A stretch of DNA of 64,000 nt from Gnetum montanum (GCA_015680685.1 MNCI01036144.1:412021-476020); one strand, 5' to 3'; shown: positions 33,771 to 45,945, numbered from the stretch's first letter. Made by a program: numbers and translations. The notes: generated by a model not told the origin, from the sequence alone.

Positions 33771-35635
33771 CTAATGAAAAGAAGTATAGTTCTAAGGTTG
33801 GTTTTTTAAGCTTATGGTATCTAGTACATGTAAATTTGCTCAAAAGAATCTAGCTTTCTAAACTTGAACTTTTACATGTTATCTCTACACAAAGGAATAA
33901 GCTATGACATGAAATTAGAACTCGTGGCTCATGGTAAATGCTACTATGATCAGAAAAAAATCTTCATATATCAGCACATATAAGAGCAAGTTGTAACAAG
34001 GAAATATGTGATCAAGCCATAAAGTTGAAGCTAAAGAGAAGACATGTTTAAGATAAAAAGATTAAGTCTAAAAGAAATGTAGATATTATATCTTACACTA
34101 CAAAACCATTAAGGAATAGAACTTAACTACGTGGAATATTAGAGGCCCTTAAAAACATAAAGAAATGTCCAAAATGCATATAGAAACCTAGTTACCTAAA
34201 TTTGATGAGAAAGCTTCATGAAAGTAAAGACTAAAAATTTAGTTGCAAAAATAAAAAAAATATGAAGAAGCTATAATTAAGATAAGAAAGACTATCTACA
34301 ATGAGACATATACAAAAATGTAATAATTAATGGCTAGAGAAATTAACCTAAATGAGACTTTGGTGTTACACAAGGAGTTGCTTAATGGAATAATGATGAC
34401 TATGGCTAAAATTGCAAATGATATTCATAACTAGAAGATTTTCATCATGAAGACTAGCCAAAATCTTAAATACTCATTGAATAGAGCCCTCATTCAATAA
34501 CTAACACAAGAAAAGGAGACTTGAATGTAGATTAATTCAGTTTTGAGATGTAGAGCATAGAGCCAAACATGCACTACAAGATTTGGAGCTTCTTTTAGTT
34601 ATAAGCAACTGTCAAATCAATTAAGACAATAGGCTTAAAAGATTAAGCAATAAAATAAGTATTTGGCTAAAAATTTGCTAATAACTATTCATAACTACTA
34701 AACTATCTGAAATGTAACTAAAAGTTAGTTAGGTTTTGGCCTATAAATGGCCCAATGTGTAAAATGTTGAAGGACGAAGGAGAATAATTATAGAGAATAG
34801 AAAATACAAAATTGGAGGTTGCTTTAACAATGATTGCTTAATCAATTATTTTAGCTTCTTTCCATTTTCAAAGCTGTGGGTTATTACAAGCTTTATAATT
34901 TTAATTACCTAGCTTAGTTTATTACTTTGATTTTGGACACAATTAAATGTTTTAGTGATATGTTTTCTACCTAATGAAGGATTAACAATGACATTATCTA
35001 TTTGTGAAGACTAGGTAGCTCCATATAAGTGTCTATTCCTAATGAATTAGGTCAATTTTTTGTGTTATATTTTAATAAAATTGAGATCATTTTATTTCTA
35101 TCATCTTTAAAGATTGTATTCTTTCTATTATTATTCTTGCAATATTCTTGGAAAAAATTATAGATGCATAGATAAAATCATATTATAGTAAATAGATTGA
35201 AAAACATTTATTACTTGTGTCAGGAACTTAAGATTAAGAACTCTGTAATTGATATGCAAAAAGCTTAGTTTTTATTTAGAAGCTTTGAGAAAAAGAAGGG
35301 ATAAATTTTTAAATTGTTGATAATTAGTCAATAATAGATGAGAGTTCTTCATTAAGCTTATTTATATAGTGATCTTACAAAAATTAGTAATAGCTATATC
35401 CTTACTCTTAGATTATTAAAAGCTCAACATGTTAATAGCTTATCTGCTAGTTCTAAAAAAAAAAGAAGTAGCTATTTGGAGGTATTTAGGCTATGGTGGG
35501 GCTAGGGATGAGAAACCACCTAAAACAAGTTTATATTGGTTGGTTTAGGATAATAAAAACTCTGATGCTAACAAAATTGCTATTACTATTTGGTGTTGTT
35601 GTTGTCTACAAGCCATCATAGAATAGCTTTCTAGG
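33771..35635. other. unassigned, possible LTR fragment
   Basis: CCTATAAATGGCCC near 34,740 is TATA-like and lies about 0.9 kb upstream of a gag fragment, which would fit a 5' LTR, but no LTR ends or second copy are visible. A TGGAATATTAGAGG segment at 34,130 faintly resembles a LINE endonuclease start; not enough to call. Confidence 0.3.
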
Positions 35636-35639
35636 CATT

Positions 35640-36135
35640 ACATTAACTCATTCATGAATTATGATCAAGTTTCATGCAATGCTTGTGTGATTTTTATGGT
35701 TGGGTATAGAAAAATCTTATGTCTCATGATTGAACATAACCCAACATGATGTGCCTTGTAGGTCTTTTATTACTACATTTCAAGGTATAACAACTCAGTG
35801 GTTCACAATACTTCCAAATTCCTCTATTTTAGTTAAGAATAATTATAAAACTCATTTCCTCATAAAATTTGATATGGTCACTAACATTGCTTTAGCCTCA
35901 AGTAACTTCACTAGCTTATGCTAGTTGAATGGAAAGAGGATATGGAATTACAACCTAATACTTCTTTAACAACTTTCATATGTCACAAATGAAATGCATC
36001 CATAGCTAGAAGGTATCCTTAATTTCTTTCTTTCTACCATTGATTTTTTATTTACATACGCTATCAAGTTAGATTGTAACATAACTAATTTGAAAGATGC
36101 TATGAGTAAAGTAGTTGAACTTGAATAAATAATCC
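35640..36135 (+). pseudogene. gag fragment of a gypsy element
   Basis: Translation gives HDVPCRSFITTFQGITTQWF and LPNSSI, matching the CxxFxxTxxGxAxxWFxxLP core of retrotransposon gag proteins of Tat-type elements. Weaker similarity continues to NLKDAMSKVVELE. Stops occur after residue 64 of the first frame. No protease or RT follows before the 37-kb region, so this is a truncated element. Confidence 0.65.
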
Positions 36136-37100
36136 TTAGGAATTCTCTTTAGTTCTAATTTAGAGCCCTTGATATAGGTTTCTAAGCCTCAGTAGCTCCA
36201 ATACCTTTCCAACTAAATTCTCTGATCCTTAGTTCCCTATTAAAAAGCCAAACTCATAATGCTTCCTCATCATTACTTCTCCAAAACCTTGGCCTAAATG
36301 ATGACCAATTAAAAGCCTTGATTTAATCCATAATAAAACCTTCTATACCCTCCACCCTAGCTCCCAAGACAATAAAAAACCTTAGCTTTTCTAAAGTTGA
36401 GATTTAACTACCTATGAATCAAATCTTAACCATCATACAAAGACTTTCTAATGAAGTCATTGAGCTAAAGCATTAAAACATTAAGATGAAAGATGAACAT
36501 GAATAAAGCAACATAGGATATAAAGCTCTCAATGAATATTTTAGGTTGAATATTCTAAGAAAACTTGCTCTTAATTCCAAGCCTTTCCTGAAGATATAAT
36601 GTAACAATTATAGAATAACTAAAAAGAGAAAACCTTGTCAATGATTCTATAACTCTCTTATAAAATTGAGAATGAACTAGTAGTGTCTTTTGTTAAACCC
36701 CAAATTGGTTCAATTTTCAAATAAGCATCCTTGTCAAAATTCATGCATTTGATTTGATTTGATTTGATTGTATATAGTTAATTGTTTGTTTGGTGTTTAA
36801 TTAATGTTTATTTTAATTTATTGTATTGTAGATTATAATGTTATAGAAACATTATATATAAACTATATAAACATTATAGATATTAGAATTAGGGCAACCC
36901 CAATAGCATTCAGCATCTGCTCAGCAAACATGAGCCATGTCAATATGGGCACATCATGGTAAATACTCCAACGTAGAAATTCCACCTTGCTGTGTGATGT
37001 GCAAATTTGAACAAGCCCTCATCCTCTGCTGAAGGTAATTGCCACTTCCAGTCAACACTCTCCTTCACATCTGCCACGTCGGCCTTGACATTAGGAGCTC
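36136..37100. other. unassigned; composition shift at about 36,890
   Basis: No recognisable gene. From 36,890 sequence becomes richer in G+C and less like the surrounding transposon DNA, leading into the trihelix relic. A GATTT tandem (TTGATTTGATTTGATT) is at about 36,751-36,768. Confidence 0.4.
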
Positions 37101-37117
37101 AAAGGACTCCGATGCCA

Positions 37118-37350
37118 TGGACCAGAGCGATCTAAAGCATCACGGCATTTGTGAAAGGCAATCATTCCTGTGGTCCCATATGGGAACCAGAGGAGACGAT
37201 GGTACTTCTTCGCATTAGGGCAACCATGGATCTCGAGTTCCGAGAATCAAGCTTTCACAACATCCCATGGGAGGCCGTTTCCAAAAGGCTCCGCCAACTA
37301 GGCTTCAACAGCGATGCAAAATCATGTGAGGAGTACCTTGAATCACGATG
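37118..37350 (+). pseudogene. trihelix (GT-2-like) DNA-binding domain relic
   Basis: The frame through 37,151-37,349 reads IWEPEETMVLLRIRATMD, then IPWEAVSKRLRQLGF and SCEEYLE. It reproduces the spacing of the trihelix domain (W..EET..LL.IR..MD, PLWEEVS..L..LG, CKEK.EN) with its helix-defining tryptophans. Trihelix factors are plant nuclear DNA-binding proteins. A stop precedes the domain by about six codons, the third helix is cut off by a TGA, and the only upstream ATG frame (37,118) is out of register. This is therefore a frameshifted, truncated copy. It could be a dead gene or a fragment carried by a transposon. Confidence 0.65.
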
Positions 37351-38020
37351 AAATTGTGAATTCTTGGCTACACGACAAATGGCTTTCAATGGGGAAGGAT
37401 CAATCTGCAAAACCATCCTCCAATCTACAGATGCCACTGTTCCAAGAGACTCATCTTCAACACTTGCTGCATGAATCTGCCATAGAATGATGTTATGCCA
37501 TCAGTCAATCGATCTTACAAAGGTTGAGGTATTTACACATGCAAAGTAAAACAACAAAGATTCAACTGAGTAGCTCTGCATGGGTGAACATCGCAAGGTT
37601 GAGAAACCTACGAGCATTCACTTTATGGTTTCAGGAGATGGAAGTGGAAATGAAGGTGCCGATGAAGTTCTGTGCAGCAAGAACAGTTTCAAACAACATC
37701 TGAGAGCTCAACATTTGGTGTAGAACATTGAAGAACTTCCACACAATTTTGGACAACTACGGTGCCTTCAAATCTTACGTTTGTAGTCGTCAGGGCTGAA
37801 ACAACCGTAAGAGGGCTTTGGAATGCTATCATTATTGAACGAGTTGTAGTTGGAGGTTTGCGAGAAAATGCAATTTTGGGTCACTACATACTATGACCTG
37901 GACTTACACAGATACGTTGCTAGAGGCATGTTGAAAGCAAATAATCAAACTCAAAAGTTTGACAACGTTGTTGCTGGATTCACATCTGCACAAGTCTAAA
38001 ACTTTGCCTTTTTCACGGTG
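37351..38020. other. gene-like composition without intact ORF
   Basis: Moderately GC-rich, with multiple stops in all frames. It could be the rest of the broken trihelix gene, for example a frame containing VNSWLHDKWLSMGKDQSAK just downstream, but I cannot support a product. Confidence 0.35.
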
Positions 38021-38277
38021 TGTTAACATTTACTATGGGCCATACTGGACTCCCAACTAATTTTAATTATTAAAATATGCAAAAGCATTGAACATGACTT
38101 TATTGAATAATGCATACTAAATATTATCGCCTACCTCTTCTAGCTTCCATTAGATTCCATGCTAATCAAAGATATCATGGATGCTAGGCTGGGCAACTTG
38201 CACCAATTATAATGGATTGGTATGCATTCTTCAATACCCATATATTATTAAAATGATTATTTTAAAACATTGTTTAG

Positions 38278-38801
38278 TATAAATAAGACATTCAACTTTG
38301 CATTGGGGGGATATAGAAGACGAAGAATAGAAGTAGATACCCAAGCAAACCCACATCAAGTTGAAATCAATTTTCCTTGAAAATCATTAAGAGAGGATTT
38401 GTGAAGCCTTGTGGTAACCATTGGAGTCCATTGTAGAGCTATCAAGGTTGCTGCATTATGAAGATAGCAAGGTAGAGTTGCATATTAGGCGAAGTCTTCC
38501 TTGTGATCCTTGAGATCTTTCTTTGTATTCTTGAGTTCAATTTCATTTAATCATTAATTTTCATTTTTGAACTTAAGATTAGAAGTTAGGATGAAAATTC
38601 ATATTTTTGCTTATCAGTGATAGTCATAAGTGTGGAATTTGATTGGATTCGATTCTAATTATTTTAAGTCTTTATGATCTTTTGACTTTGAACCATTCCT
38701 CCATGGATATGACTTGCGGGTCAATCACAGATGAGATGATAATTTATGCAACAAAGATAATTATTCAAGTAATCTAGCACTAAATTTTACTTGGCTCATC
38801 A
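38278..38801 (+). repeat. 5' LTR portion (TATA to LTR end)
   Basis: TATAAATA at 38,278-38,285 follows an AT-rich region. The LTR ends TTGGCTCATCA at 38,801, three bases before the primer site. The terminal CTCATCA is the same as in the TGATGAG LTR family. The U3 start could not be fixed; TGTTAAC at 38,021 is one weak candidate. Confidence 0.55.
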
Positions 38802-38804
38802 ATT

Positions 38805-38823
38805 TGGTGCCATTGTCAAGGAA
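38805..38823 (+). other. primer-binding site, tRNA-Asp type
   Basis: TGGTGCCATTGTCAAGGAA compared with TGGCGCCGTTGCCGGGGA shows only C-to-T and G-to-A differences, as in the primer site at 11,749. It fixes the element's strand and LTR end. Confidence 0.75.
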
Positions 38824-39378
38824 GTTAGTAGAGTTAATCATGATCAAGGGTTCTATATGTTTTAATTTCATTTTGTAATTTTATATTTCAGGTACATTTT
38901 ATTTTGTTTCTTTCATTTAAGTAATTTGAAAAATGGTTTATTTTACTTGTTTTTCTTGCATTAAAAAAATCTAAAAATAAGGAAAAATCTCAAGAATCAA
39001 CTACTCTTATCATACAACTAGTTGAAATTGTTAAAAGGTTGTAATTAAAGCTATGATAGTAGGAGTTATCAAATCAGTTTGTAAAATCTTAGGAATGGTA
39101 GCCCATGAATGTGCCAACGAAGAGTGTTCTTATTAAATGAAGTCAACAAAGCAACAAAAGAAACCAACATGAATTCAACCTTCTAGGAGCACTCTTAGTC
39201 TTTACAAATGTACAAAATCCAATCAAAAATAAAACCAAGAGGAACCAATACAATCAAGTTCTAATTATTCTTCTTCTTTGACAAAGCAAAATTCTAGAGT
39301 AGGAAAGAACAAACACAATATAATTTTTCCATATTTGTTAATTGTATATTTGATATTTCAACTACTACACTATCAACC

Positions 39379-40920
39379 ATGATTTCAACTATGGGGGAAA
39401 GATTTCAAAATCTAAATACTACCCCAATATCAACTTATGCAACCATAATTGAAGGAACTACCCAACCAATAAATACTTTGAATTTACAAACCCCATTTAC
39501 ACCATCAATAGTAACATCACTACCAAGTCCTATAGTAACCCTAGTAATAATCTCTACTTATATGATGGGATCATCTTCACATGATACACTTCACCCATTC
39601 ACCTTAGGTTTCATTCCTCTTTTCTTTGGTAGTTTGAGTTCCAATGTTCCAATTGGCTAGCCCTACCCATGAAAAATCCTTGGAGAGTTATTGAATCAAA
39701 GAACATCCATTATACCTCAAGGCCCATTGGTTTTTCCACAAGGAAGAGATGTAAAGTTTAAAAATATTCATTTATTACCTATTTTAAGGGGACAAATGAT
39801 GAGGATTCAATTACTCACATAAGAGAATTTGAAACCATATTAGCTATGTTAGCACCTCAAAGTGGGGATAGAACTAAGATGATTTCCTTTAAATCAACCT
39901 TGAAGGACAAAGTTGATTTTTGGCTACAAACCCTTAGAACACAAATTAGTTCAAGTGATGAATTTAAGAATGCTTTTCTACAAATATTTCTTTCTAATGA
40001 TAGGTTCTATTCATTGAGAAAGCAATTAATGAGTTTTATGCAACATGAAGATGAAGACTATGAGAGTACCTTTGATAGATTTAAAGAATTATGTTGAAGG
40101 AATCCAAACCATGGATTTCTAGCCCATTAATTAATTCAAGTCTTTGTAGAAGGCTTATTACCTTATTGTAGGCAAAATTTTGACTTTGGATGTGGAGGAA
40201 ATATTTTGAATGTGACACCAGAAGATGGCTAGAGAATCACAAATTTGTTAGTAGATCAAACTAAACGTTGACAGAAACCCAATCTTATGTAAGGAATGAC
40301 CCAAAAAATAGAAAAATTAAATAAAAAAGTGAATGAGTTGACACCATTGATTAAGAAACAAGCTCATGGAATTCAAAGTGAAATATGCAACATTTTTTGT
40401 AGTCCCCAACATGACTAAACAACCTGCCTAGCTTTATTATATTATCAAGAGGAAATGAAAGAGTTAGTAAACGCTTTCCAAAAAAATATAAAAGACAACC
40501 AACAATGAACTTTCCTCAATGACCATTTTATCCACCATAATATCTTCAAAATAATTTTAGTCCATTTAAGAATCCAACTAATGAACACTTGGATAAACTC
40601 ACCCAAAGCCTTATTTCCCTCATAGAAGAAAGTAGACAATTCATAAGTGACAGTAGAAGAGGATTTCAGGACTTAACTAAAAATGAACTACCATCCCAAC
40701 TTGAACCAAATCCTACATCTTAGAGGAAGGGAAAGGAACAATTACATTTCATCACTATAAGGAGAGGAAAAATAGTTGAACCTAGATCCCAAAAGAAGAT
40801 GAGATTTCAGGAGATAGGGATGCAAGAAGAAGTTTAGCCATAAGTATTAAATGAGGAAGATCAACCAACTAGGGAAAGAGAACAACCGCCATTCTCTAGA
40901 CAATTAGTTTTACCTGCTTT
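39379..40920 (+). pseudogene. Gag of Athila-type element
   Basis: The conserved gag core is at 39,846-40,300: SFKSTLKDKVDFWLQTL, SSSDEFKNAFLQIF, then RNPNHGFLAH and VEGLLPYCRQNFDFGCGG. It matches the pattern of Athila gag, in which a W-containing capsid helix is followed by an NHG and an ACGG-like block. The N-terminal part (39,379-39,660) is Ser/Thr/Pro-rich. The C-terminal part to about 40,920 is broken. Gag assembles the cytoplasmic particle. Confidence 0.75.
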
Positions 40921-41149
40921 TCCTAAATGATTAAAAGAGGATTTTACAACTAAAGCGTATCTTAAAAAAATGTTTAATGAACTGTATTTGCATATTCCTT
41001 TGGAATAAGTGGTAAAAGACACACCTCTTTATGCTAAATACTTAAGGGGATTATGCACTAGGATAAGAAAGGAAAAAAAAATTCCTAAATAGGTTTATTT
41101 GATTGATAATATTTCTCAACTTATATAAAGTCATGAAATTCCTAAATAC

Positions 41150-41620
41150 CAAGATCTAGGAGTTCCTAACATTCCAGTTAAAATAAATGGATAAGTAATT
41201 AGGAATGCCCTATTAGATTTAGGAGCTAGTATTAATATTATGCCTCTTGAAATGGCTAGGTTACTTGATATAGAGGATATTAAAAGAGTAAAAATGACAA
41301 TATCATTAGATGATGGATCAAATTTTAAACCAATAGGAATAGCATAGAACTTGATAATTGAGGTAGAAAAAGGAAAATACCCAATTGAATTTGTTGTTTT
41401 GAAAGTAAAAGATCCTAATTGTTTTTTGACTATATTAGGTAGAACTTGGTTAGCTACAATTGATGCTGTAATTAATTGTAGATCAAAACAAATTCAACTC
41501 TTCTTTGCTAATCTTACTTTTACATTAAGTATATATGATAAGGTAAAAGAAGATCACTTAACTACAAACTTGAAGGAAGCAACAATGCTCTACACTCTAC
41601 CCACTTCAGCAATGGCATAA
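41150..41620 (+). pseudogene. retropepsin domain of Athila-type element
   Basis: NALLDLGASINIMPLEMARLL (41,206-41,268) holds the catalytic DLGAS motif. It is followed by MTISLDDGSNFKPIG, EFVVLKVKD and ILGRTWLATIDAVINCR, the standard second-half motif ILGRPFL.T. The domain is well preserved, broken by one TAG at 41,345. Confidence 0.82.
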
Positions 41621-41699
41621 GATAGGAAAACCTTAGTGTTGAATAATTTTGACGAAGAACCTTTAAACCCATTAACTAAAAGAAAAAAAACAAGATCTC

Positions 41700-42196
41700 C
41701 TTGACCAGATTTTAAACTTGGGCTTAGTGAATATTGGAGAAATAATTCAACCTTCAAATAAAGATTTATTGAATCTTAAAGAACTACATAGTACACTTAA
41801 GTATGTTTTCCTAGATCATAATAAACCATAAATAATAAATTCCCAACTTACTAATGAGCAAGAAAGAAAACTATTAGAAATCTTACATAGAAAGTTTGAG
41901 GCATTTGCATGGAGTTATGAGGACCTTCACCAAGGAATCTCACCCAACGTCTACCAACATCATATCTATCTAGAAGACAATGTAAAACCAGTAACAACTT
42001 ACCCAAGATAAATTAATCTAGCCTTAAAACAAATTGTTAAGGATGAAATTTCAAAACTCTATAAAGAAGGGATTATTTATCCAATAGCTGATAGTGAATG
42101 GATAAGCCCCATGACTATAGTTTCAAAAAGGGTGGAAAATGGAATCCTTGTGTGGATTATAGAAGGTTAAACCAAAATACAAAAAAAGAACATTTG
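41700..42196 (+). pseudogene. N-terminal RT fragment of Athila-type element
   Basis: FEAFAWSYEDLHQGISPNVY (41,899-41,958) is followed by KDEISKLYKEGIIYPIADSE, WISPMTIVSK, a frameshift, and a decayed VDYRRLNQNTKKEHL ending at about 42,196. The catalytic YMDD part is missing because the element is cut off here. Confidence 0.8.
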
Positions 42197-42660
42197 TAAG
42201 TATAAACATATGTCCAACTTTTGATGGAGTAACTATTTTGATAAAATCTAAACCCCACTATTGAAATGGTCTTTTTGTAATTACTTGTTTAAAAGGAGTG
42301 CTAGCTTTCTTAATTTTTGGCCCATGAAGTTAACAATTGAAATAACATTTAATCAGCTAATATCTTGATACATGCTAGACTAGTAAAATTTGAAACGTAA
42401 TATGCGTTATATAGTAGATTTTGGTGGGTCATAAAATAAGTTTGCATGATCATCAAATTGGTCCAATACAAGCTTAAGCTAATCATTTCTAACACATTCT
42501 AATAAAACTCCTCTAAAATCCTTTGTATAGAAGATTTTCTCTTCCATCACAAACTCATTTATCCTTTTAAGAAAAGCTCTCCTTTGGCTCATAGTCAAAT
42601 TATCTAGGACTTTTCTTGAAGCAAAGAATTCTAAGATTTCATCATATCAATTTTTACCAT
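42197..42660 (-). pseudogene. integrase N-terminal part
   Basis: The minus-strand translation reads FFASRKVLDNLTMSQRRAFL, EKIFYTKDFRGVLLECV, then FDDHANLFYDPPK (degenerate HxxxH region). After a shift comes HGPKIKK with RPFQ*WGLDFIKIVTP and VGHMFILTNV. These match the RNase H-integrase linker, the zinc finger and the first Asp of the DDE core in Tat-type elements. The rest of the core is missing because of the junction at 42,196. Confidence 0.7.
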
Positions 42661-42689
42661 TGGAATTTAATACATAAATTTTAGCTTCT

Positions 42690-43110
42690 TTGGCCATTAA
42701 GTTGGCTAATCCTATTTCTTTAACTATTTTACATAATTCCAATGAAAATTTAAATTGTTGAAGCTTAGCAATCCAATTTCCACTTTTCAGCCCAATTTCA
42801 TTTGAGCTAAAAATTGCTTAACAATAGACTCTTTTATCATGATATGGATTAAAGTTCTATTTAAATAATATTTGGAGTGCATTAGCACCTTAATAATGGC
42901 ATATGCCTATTTTTTTCAATCTAAGTAGTTTAACTCAAAACCTTTAAGCTAATAGCCAAAGAATCAATTGGTTCATCTAACTCAAATTTTCTTTTGAGTT
43001 AGAATTGTAGCAATCAAATCACTAGAAGCAAAAGCATATAGCCAGAAATCCTTCTCTAATTTAGGTTTAGCTAAACATGGAGCTTCATGGATAATCTTTT
43101 TAATTTTTGT
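42690..43110 (-). pseudogene. gypsy RNase H domain
   Basis: The minus strand reads EAPCLAKPKLEKDFWLYAFA and SSDLIATILTQK, then FELNYLD*KK*AYAIIKV and KYYLNRTLIHIM, the typical blocks of the RNase H that follows gypsy RT. The order confirms that this is the normal RNase H and that the domain at 44.6-44.8 kb is an additional one. Confidence 0.72.
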
Positions 43111-43329
43111 TAATGCTTTATCTTATTCAAATATCTTCATGACCTACACATTCTTCTTGAGCATGTACATTAAAGGTTTAGTGATCTCAGTAAATCTTGA
43201 TATAAACTTCTTGATGAAATTCATTTTTCCAAAGAAGGATCTAAGGGACTTTATGTTGGTTAAGTTTTCAATATTTCTAGATAGCCTGGATTCTTGTGTT
43301 ATCTATTACTATATCTCTTTGAAAAATTA

Positions 43330-44060
43330 TATTTCCTAATAAGCTTCCAAACTTTACTCCAAAAATGCTCTTCTTAGGATTTAAGGAAATACCATAATCT
43401 TGATATCTATTGAAAATCTATTGAAGGTGATTAATACGATCTTTTTTTTTCTTTGAGAAAATAGTAATATCATCTAGATAAATTACAACAAAATTTTCTA
43501 TTAAACCTTCAAAATCTATATCCATAGCTCTTTGGAAAGAGGATCCACCATTTGACAATCCAAATGACATCCTTCTATAAACAACAGTTCCTAATTTAGT
43601 AATGAAGGATTTCTTATACCTATTATTTTTATCAACCATAATTTAATTATACCCTGAAAACCATCTTGAAAAGAGCACACTTGATATATAGATACTTTAA
43701 TAAGCATTTCATCTATTCTAAGGAGCATATCCTTATCTTTTTCTGAAGCTTCACTCAAATTTTGGAAATCAACAAATAGCATAATGTTATCATTTTTTTT
43801 CCTTATAGGTACAAAATTAGCTAGCCAAATTGAATATCAAATAGGATACATGATTCTAGCATGTAGTAGCTTTTTTATTTCAACTTCCATGGCTAGTTTA
43901 AAAGACAAGTTAAACTTCATTTGCCTTTGTCTTACCACCTTATAATCCTTGATTAATGGAATCGTGTGAGTCATTACATTAGGTCCAAATGCTCTAAGAT
44001 CATCATAAGACCATGCAAGATTACCCAAATTTTCCTTTAATAAGGATAAAAATTTCTATC
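43330..44060 (-). pseudogene. reverse transcriptase domain
   Basis: Minus-strand blocks in order are LAWSYDDLRAFGPNVMTHTI (44,022-43,963), EVEIKKLLHARIMYPI, FVDFQNLSEAS (43,784-43,752), SFQDGFQG, YRRMSFGLSNGGSSFQRAMD, and the catalytic VVIYLDDITIFSKK (43,495-43,454). HLQ, SLNPKKSIFGVK and LLGNIIF follow. Stops occur around 43,836 and 43,640. It resembles the RT of Tat-like elements more than that of the neighbouring Athila copy. Confidence 0.85.
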
Positions 44061-44544
44061 TAAAAATGGAATCATTTCCTTTGGTGATATTAAACATTCT
44101 TGGCTTTTCTTTGGATCATAGGATTACCATTTCATAAGCCTAATCATCTAGATCTTGGACTTCTCTCCCCTTAAGAAACCTTTTTTTAAACTCATGCTCA
44201 TAATCTACTATCTTTTTGGGAATAAAATTTTGTTTAAGTTGTGATGTAACTTCTTATTTAGACATAACTTTATTCTCAAGTTCTTCCTTCTTTTTTAAGA
44301 ATCTAAGTAAATGATCATCATCTTAAAACACCTAGAAGTGTCCTACATTATCTAGGATTGAAGGCTAATTTTCAATTTCAATTACAACTCTTTTATATTT
44401 TTAATCTTTGATGGATGCAATGTTGAGGTTGCTATCACTAGTGCATCTGCTAACTAGATATTTTCTCTACATATTTGCTTTATTTCATATTAGCCAAATT
44501 GGTCTAATAAGTTAGAGATGATTGTTTATATGGCCTCAAGAATG

Positions 44545-44805
44545 AACATTTTACTACACATTCACCTTTTACCTATTCATAAATAAGCTTTGAATATTCT
44601 TTAATTATAATTCTTTTTATCCCTTCCTCCAAATTCATTCTAATTCCAATACACAGGGCTTCATACTCAGCTTTATTATTCATACATGAGAATGATAGAT
44701 GTAGAACTTTGAAAGTTTTTTGAGAATTATCCTTTGTTAATACTATTCCAACTCTAGTGGCTTTTGAATTACAAAATCCATTAAAATACATCTCTTATTT
44801 TTCAT
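44545..44805 (-). pseudogene. additional RNase H (RVT_3/archaeal-like) upstream of RT
   Basis: MYFNGFCNSKATRVGIVLTK followed by FSCMNNKAEYEALCIGIRM and EEGIKRIIIKEYSKLIYE fits the pattern DGxxxxxxAGxGxVL ... NNxAEYEALxxGL ... GDSxLI of the extra RNase H found in Tat-type elements. The first catalytic Asp is Asn, and the GDS motif is EYS. It lies between protease B and RT. Confidence 0.78.
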
Positions 44806-45059
44806 TTCTTTGAATTTCTTCTCTTTCTAGGAATTGGACTTCTTTAAGTAAACATACTCTTATTCCAATATCCTTGGTCTCATCTTTCCATTAAAGTAAT
44901 TTTCTTGATCATTAAGTGTTCACTATATATGTATATTTGATTAGGCTCTCCCTTTCACAATAGCTGCATGTGAGAATAATCTATTAATATATATCTTAAA
45001 AACTTTTTACTCCAACTCCCACTTAGTAAGAGACTATATGAATCTAGAACATCAGATAC

Positions 45060-45335
45060 TTGGAAGGTTATTCTACTCATAATACAAGGTTATGAAGCAA
45101 TTTGAAGTAAAGAATTTGGTATTTATCCTACAATTTTTACTCTGCTATTATCTACTTGAAAACTTTTCTTGTTTGTCTATTTTGGTAACAATCCTAATTG
45201 TTTATAGATAGATAGTGGGATAATAGTTGATGTGGCTTCTAAATCAACTAAAAAATTATGCAAATATTTAGCATTTAATTTTATTAGTAGAAGAAAAGAA
45301 GGAGTTTCTTTATTTTCAGTATAGGGACAACTAGA
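45060..45335 (-). pseudogene. second protease-like domain (B)
   Basis: The minus strand reads FLLLIKLNAKYLHNFLVDLE, then ATSTIIPLSIYKQLGLLPK, then FQVDNSRVKIVG. This matches the protease found directly before the extra RNase H in a group of plant gypsy elements (VDSGAS.NVMPLSIY..LGL, LDNSRVKVVGEI). The catalytic triad is mutated to DLEAT. It follows protease A within about 150-200 bp. Confidence 0.65.
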
Positions 45336-45429
45336 TTTTACTATTTTATCTTTGTTACAAACATAGCTTAGTTTAGATAATTAAAGATAATGACATTCAC
45401 ACTATTCAATTCATGAAACTAAAATTGAT

Positions 45430-45945
45430 TAATCAAATTATACAAATTCATTGAAAAAATCATGTTAGCAAACATCAAAGTTATCAATCTAATTTTCATT
45501 TAAACAACTACATTCATAGTAACAAGCATAGGCCTTCCTAAAATCAAAGGATAAATATTATTAAGAGAAGATGTATAAAAATCCAAAATAATAAAATTAG
45601 CAAGGTGAAAATCCTTATCCACTTGCACTAAGAGATTGTTTAGAATGCCTTTAGAATAAATAGTAGAACCATTAGCTAAGGATATAGTAATATTAGTTGG
45701 TTTGGTATGGTCATAACCCAAGGATTGATAAATCTAATAAGGCATAATATTTACACTAGCCCCCAAATCAATTAAATCATGGTGAACCTTCCTATTTCTA
45801 ATCATACATGTAATAGTAGGGTTTTTAGGATCCTTTTCTTTTTGAGGCATTCTAGCCTTTAAAATATTAGTAATGTTCTCAACAAGGATAACATATTTGG
45901 GTATTCTTATCTTTTTCTTCATAGAGAAAAGTTCCTTCAAATATT
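45430..45945 (-). pseudogene. first protease domain (A), Athila-like
   Basis: NPTITCMIRNRKVHHDLIDL and GASVNIMPY carry the DLGAS motif. YDHTKPTNITISLANGSTIY, LLVQVDKDFHLANFIILDF and YPLILGRPMLVT follow. A MNLYNLINQ-type tail after ILGRP is also present. This is the protease type that normally comes with an Athila-like gag. Confidence 0.8.

Larger units (their letters stand above)
38021..42196 (+). mobile_element. Athila-type gypsy element, 3'-truncated within RT
   Basis: The order is 5' LTR (start uncertain), tRNA-Asp-type primer site at 38,805, gag, protease and the N-terminal part of RT, ending abruptly at about 42,196. There the sequence switches to the integrase of a minus-strand element. 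Coding motifs match the Athila lineage. All parts contain stops. Confidence 0.75.

Noticed and set aside
34100-34260. L1 endonuclease start (TWNIRG-like)
   Set aside because: A short match in a stop-filled frame only, with no downstream endonuclease motif.
38021-38277. Exact 5' LTR start at TGTTAAC
   Set aside because: The other LTRs of this terminus type start TGATGA, and no target duplication or second LTR supports 38,021, so only the TATA-to-end part is called.
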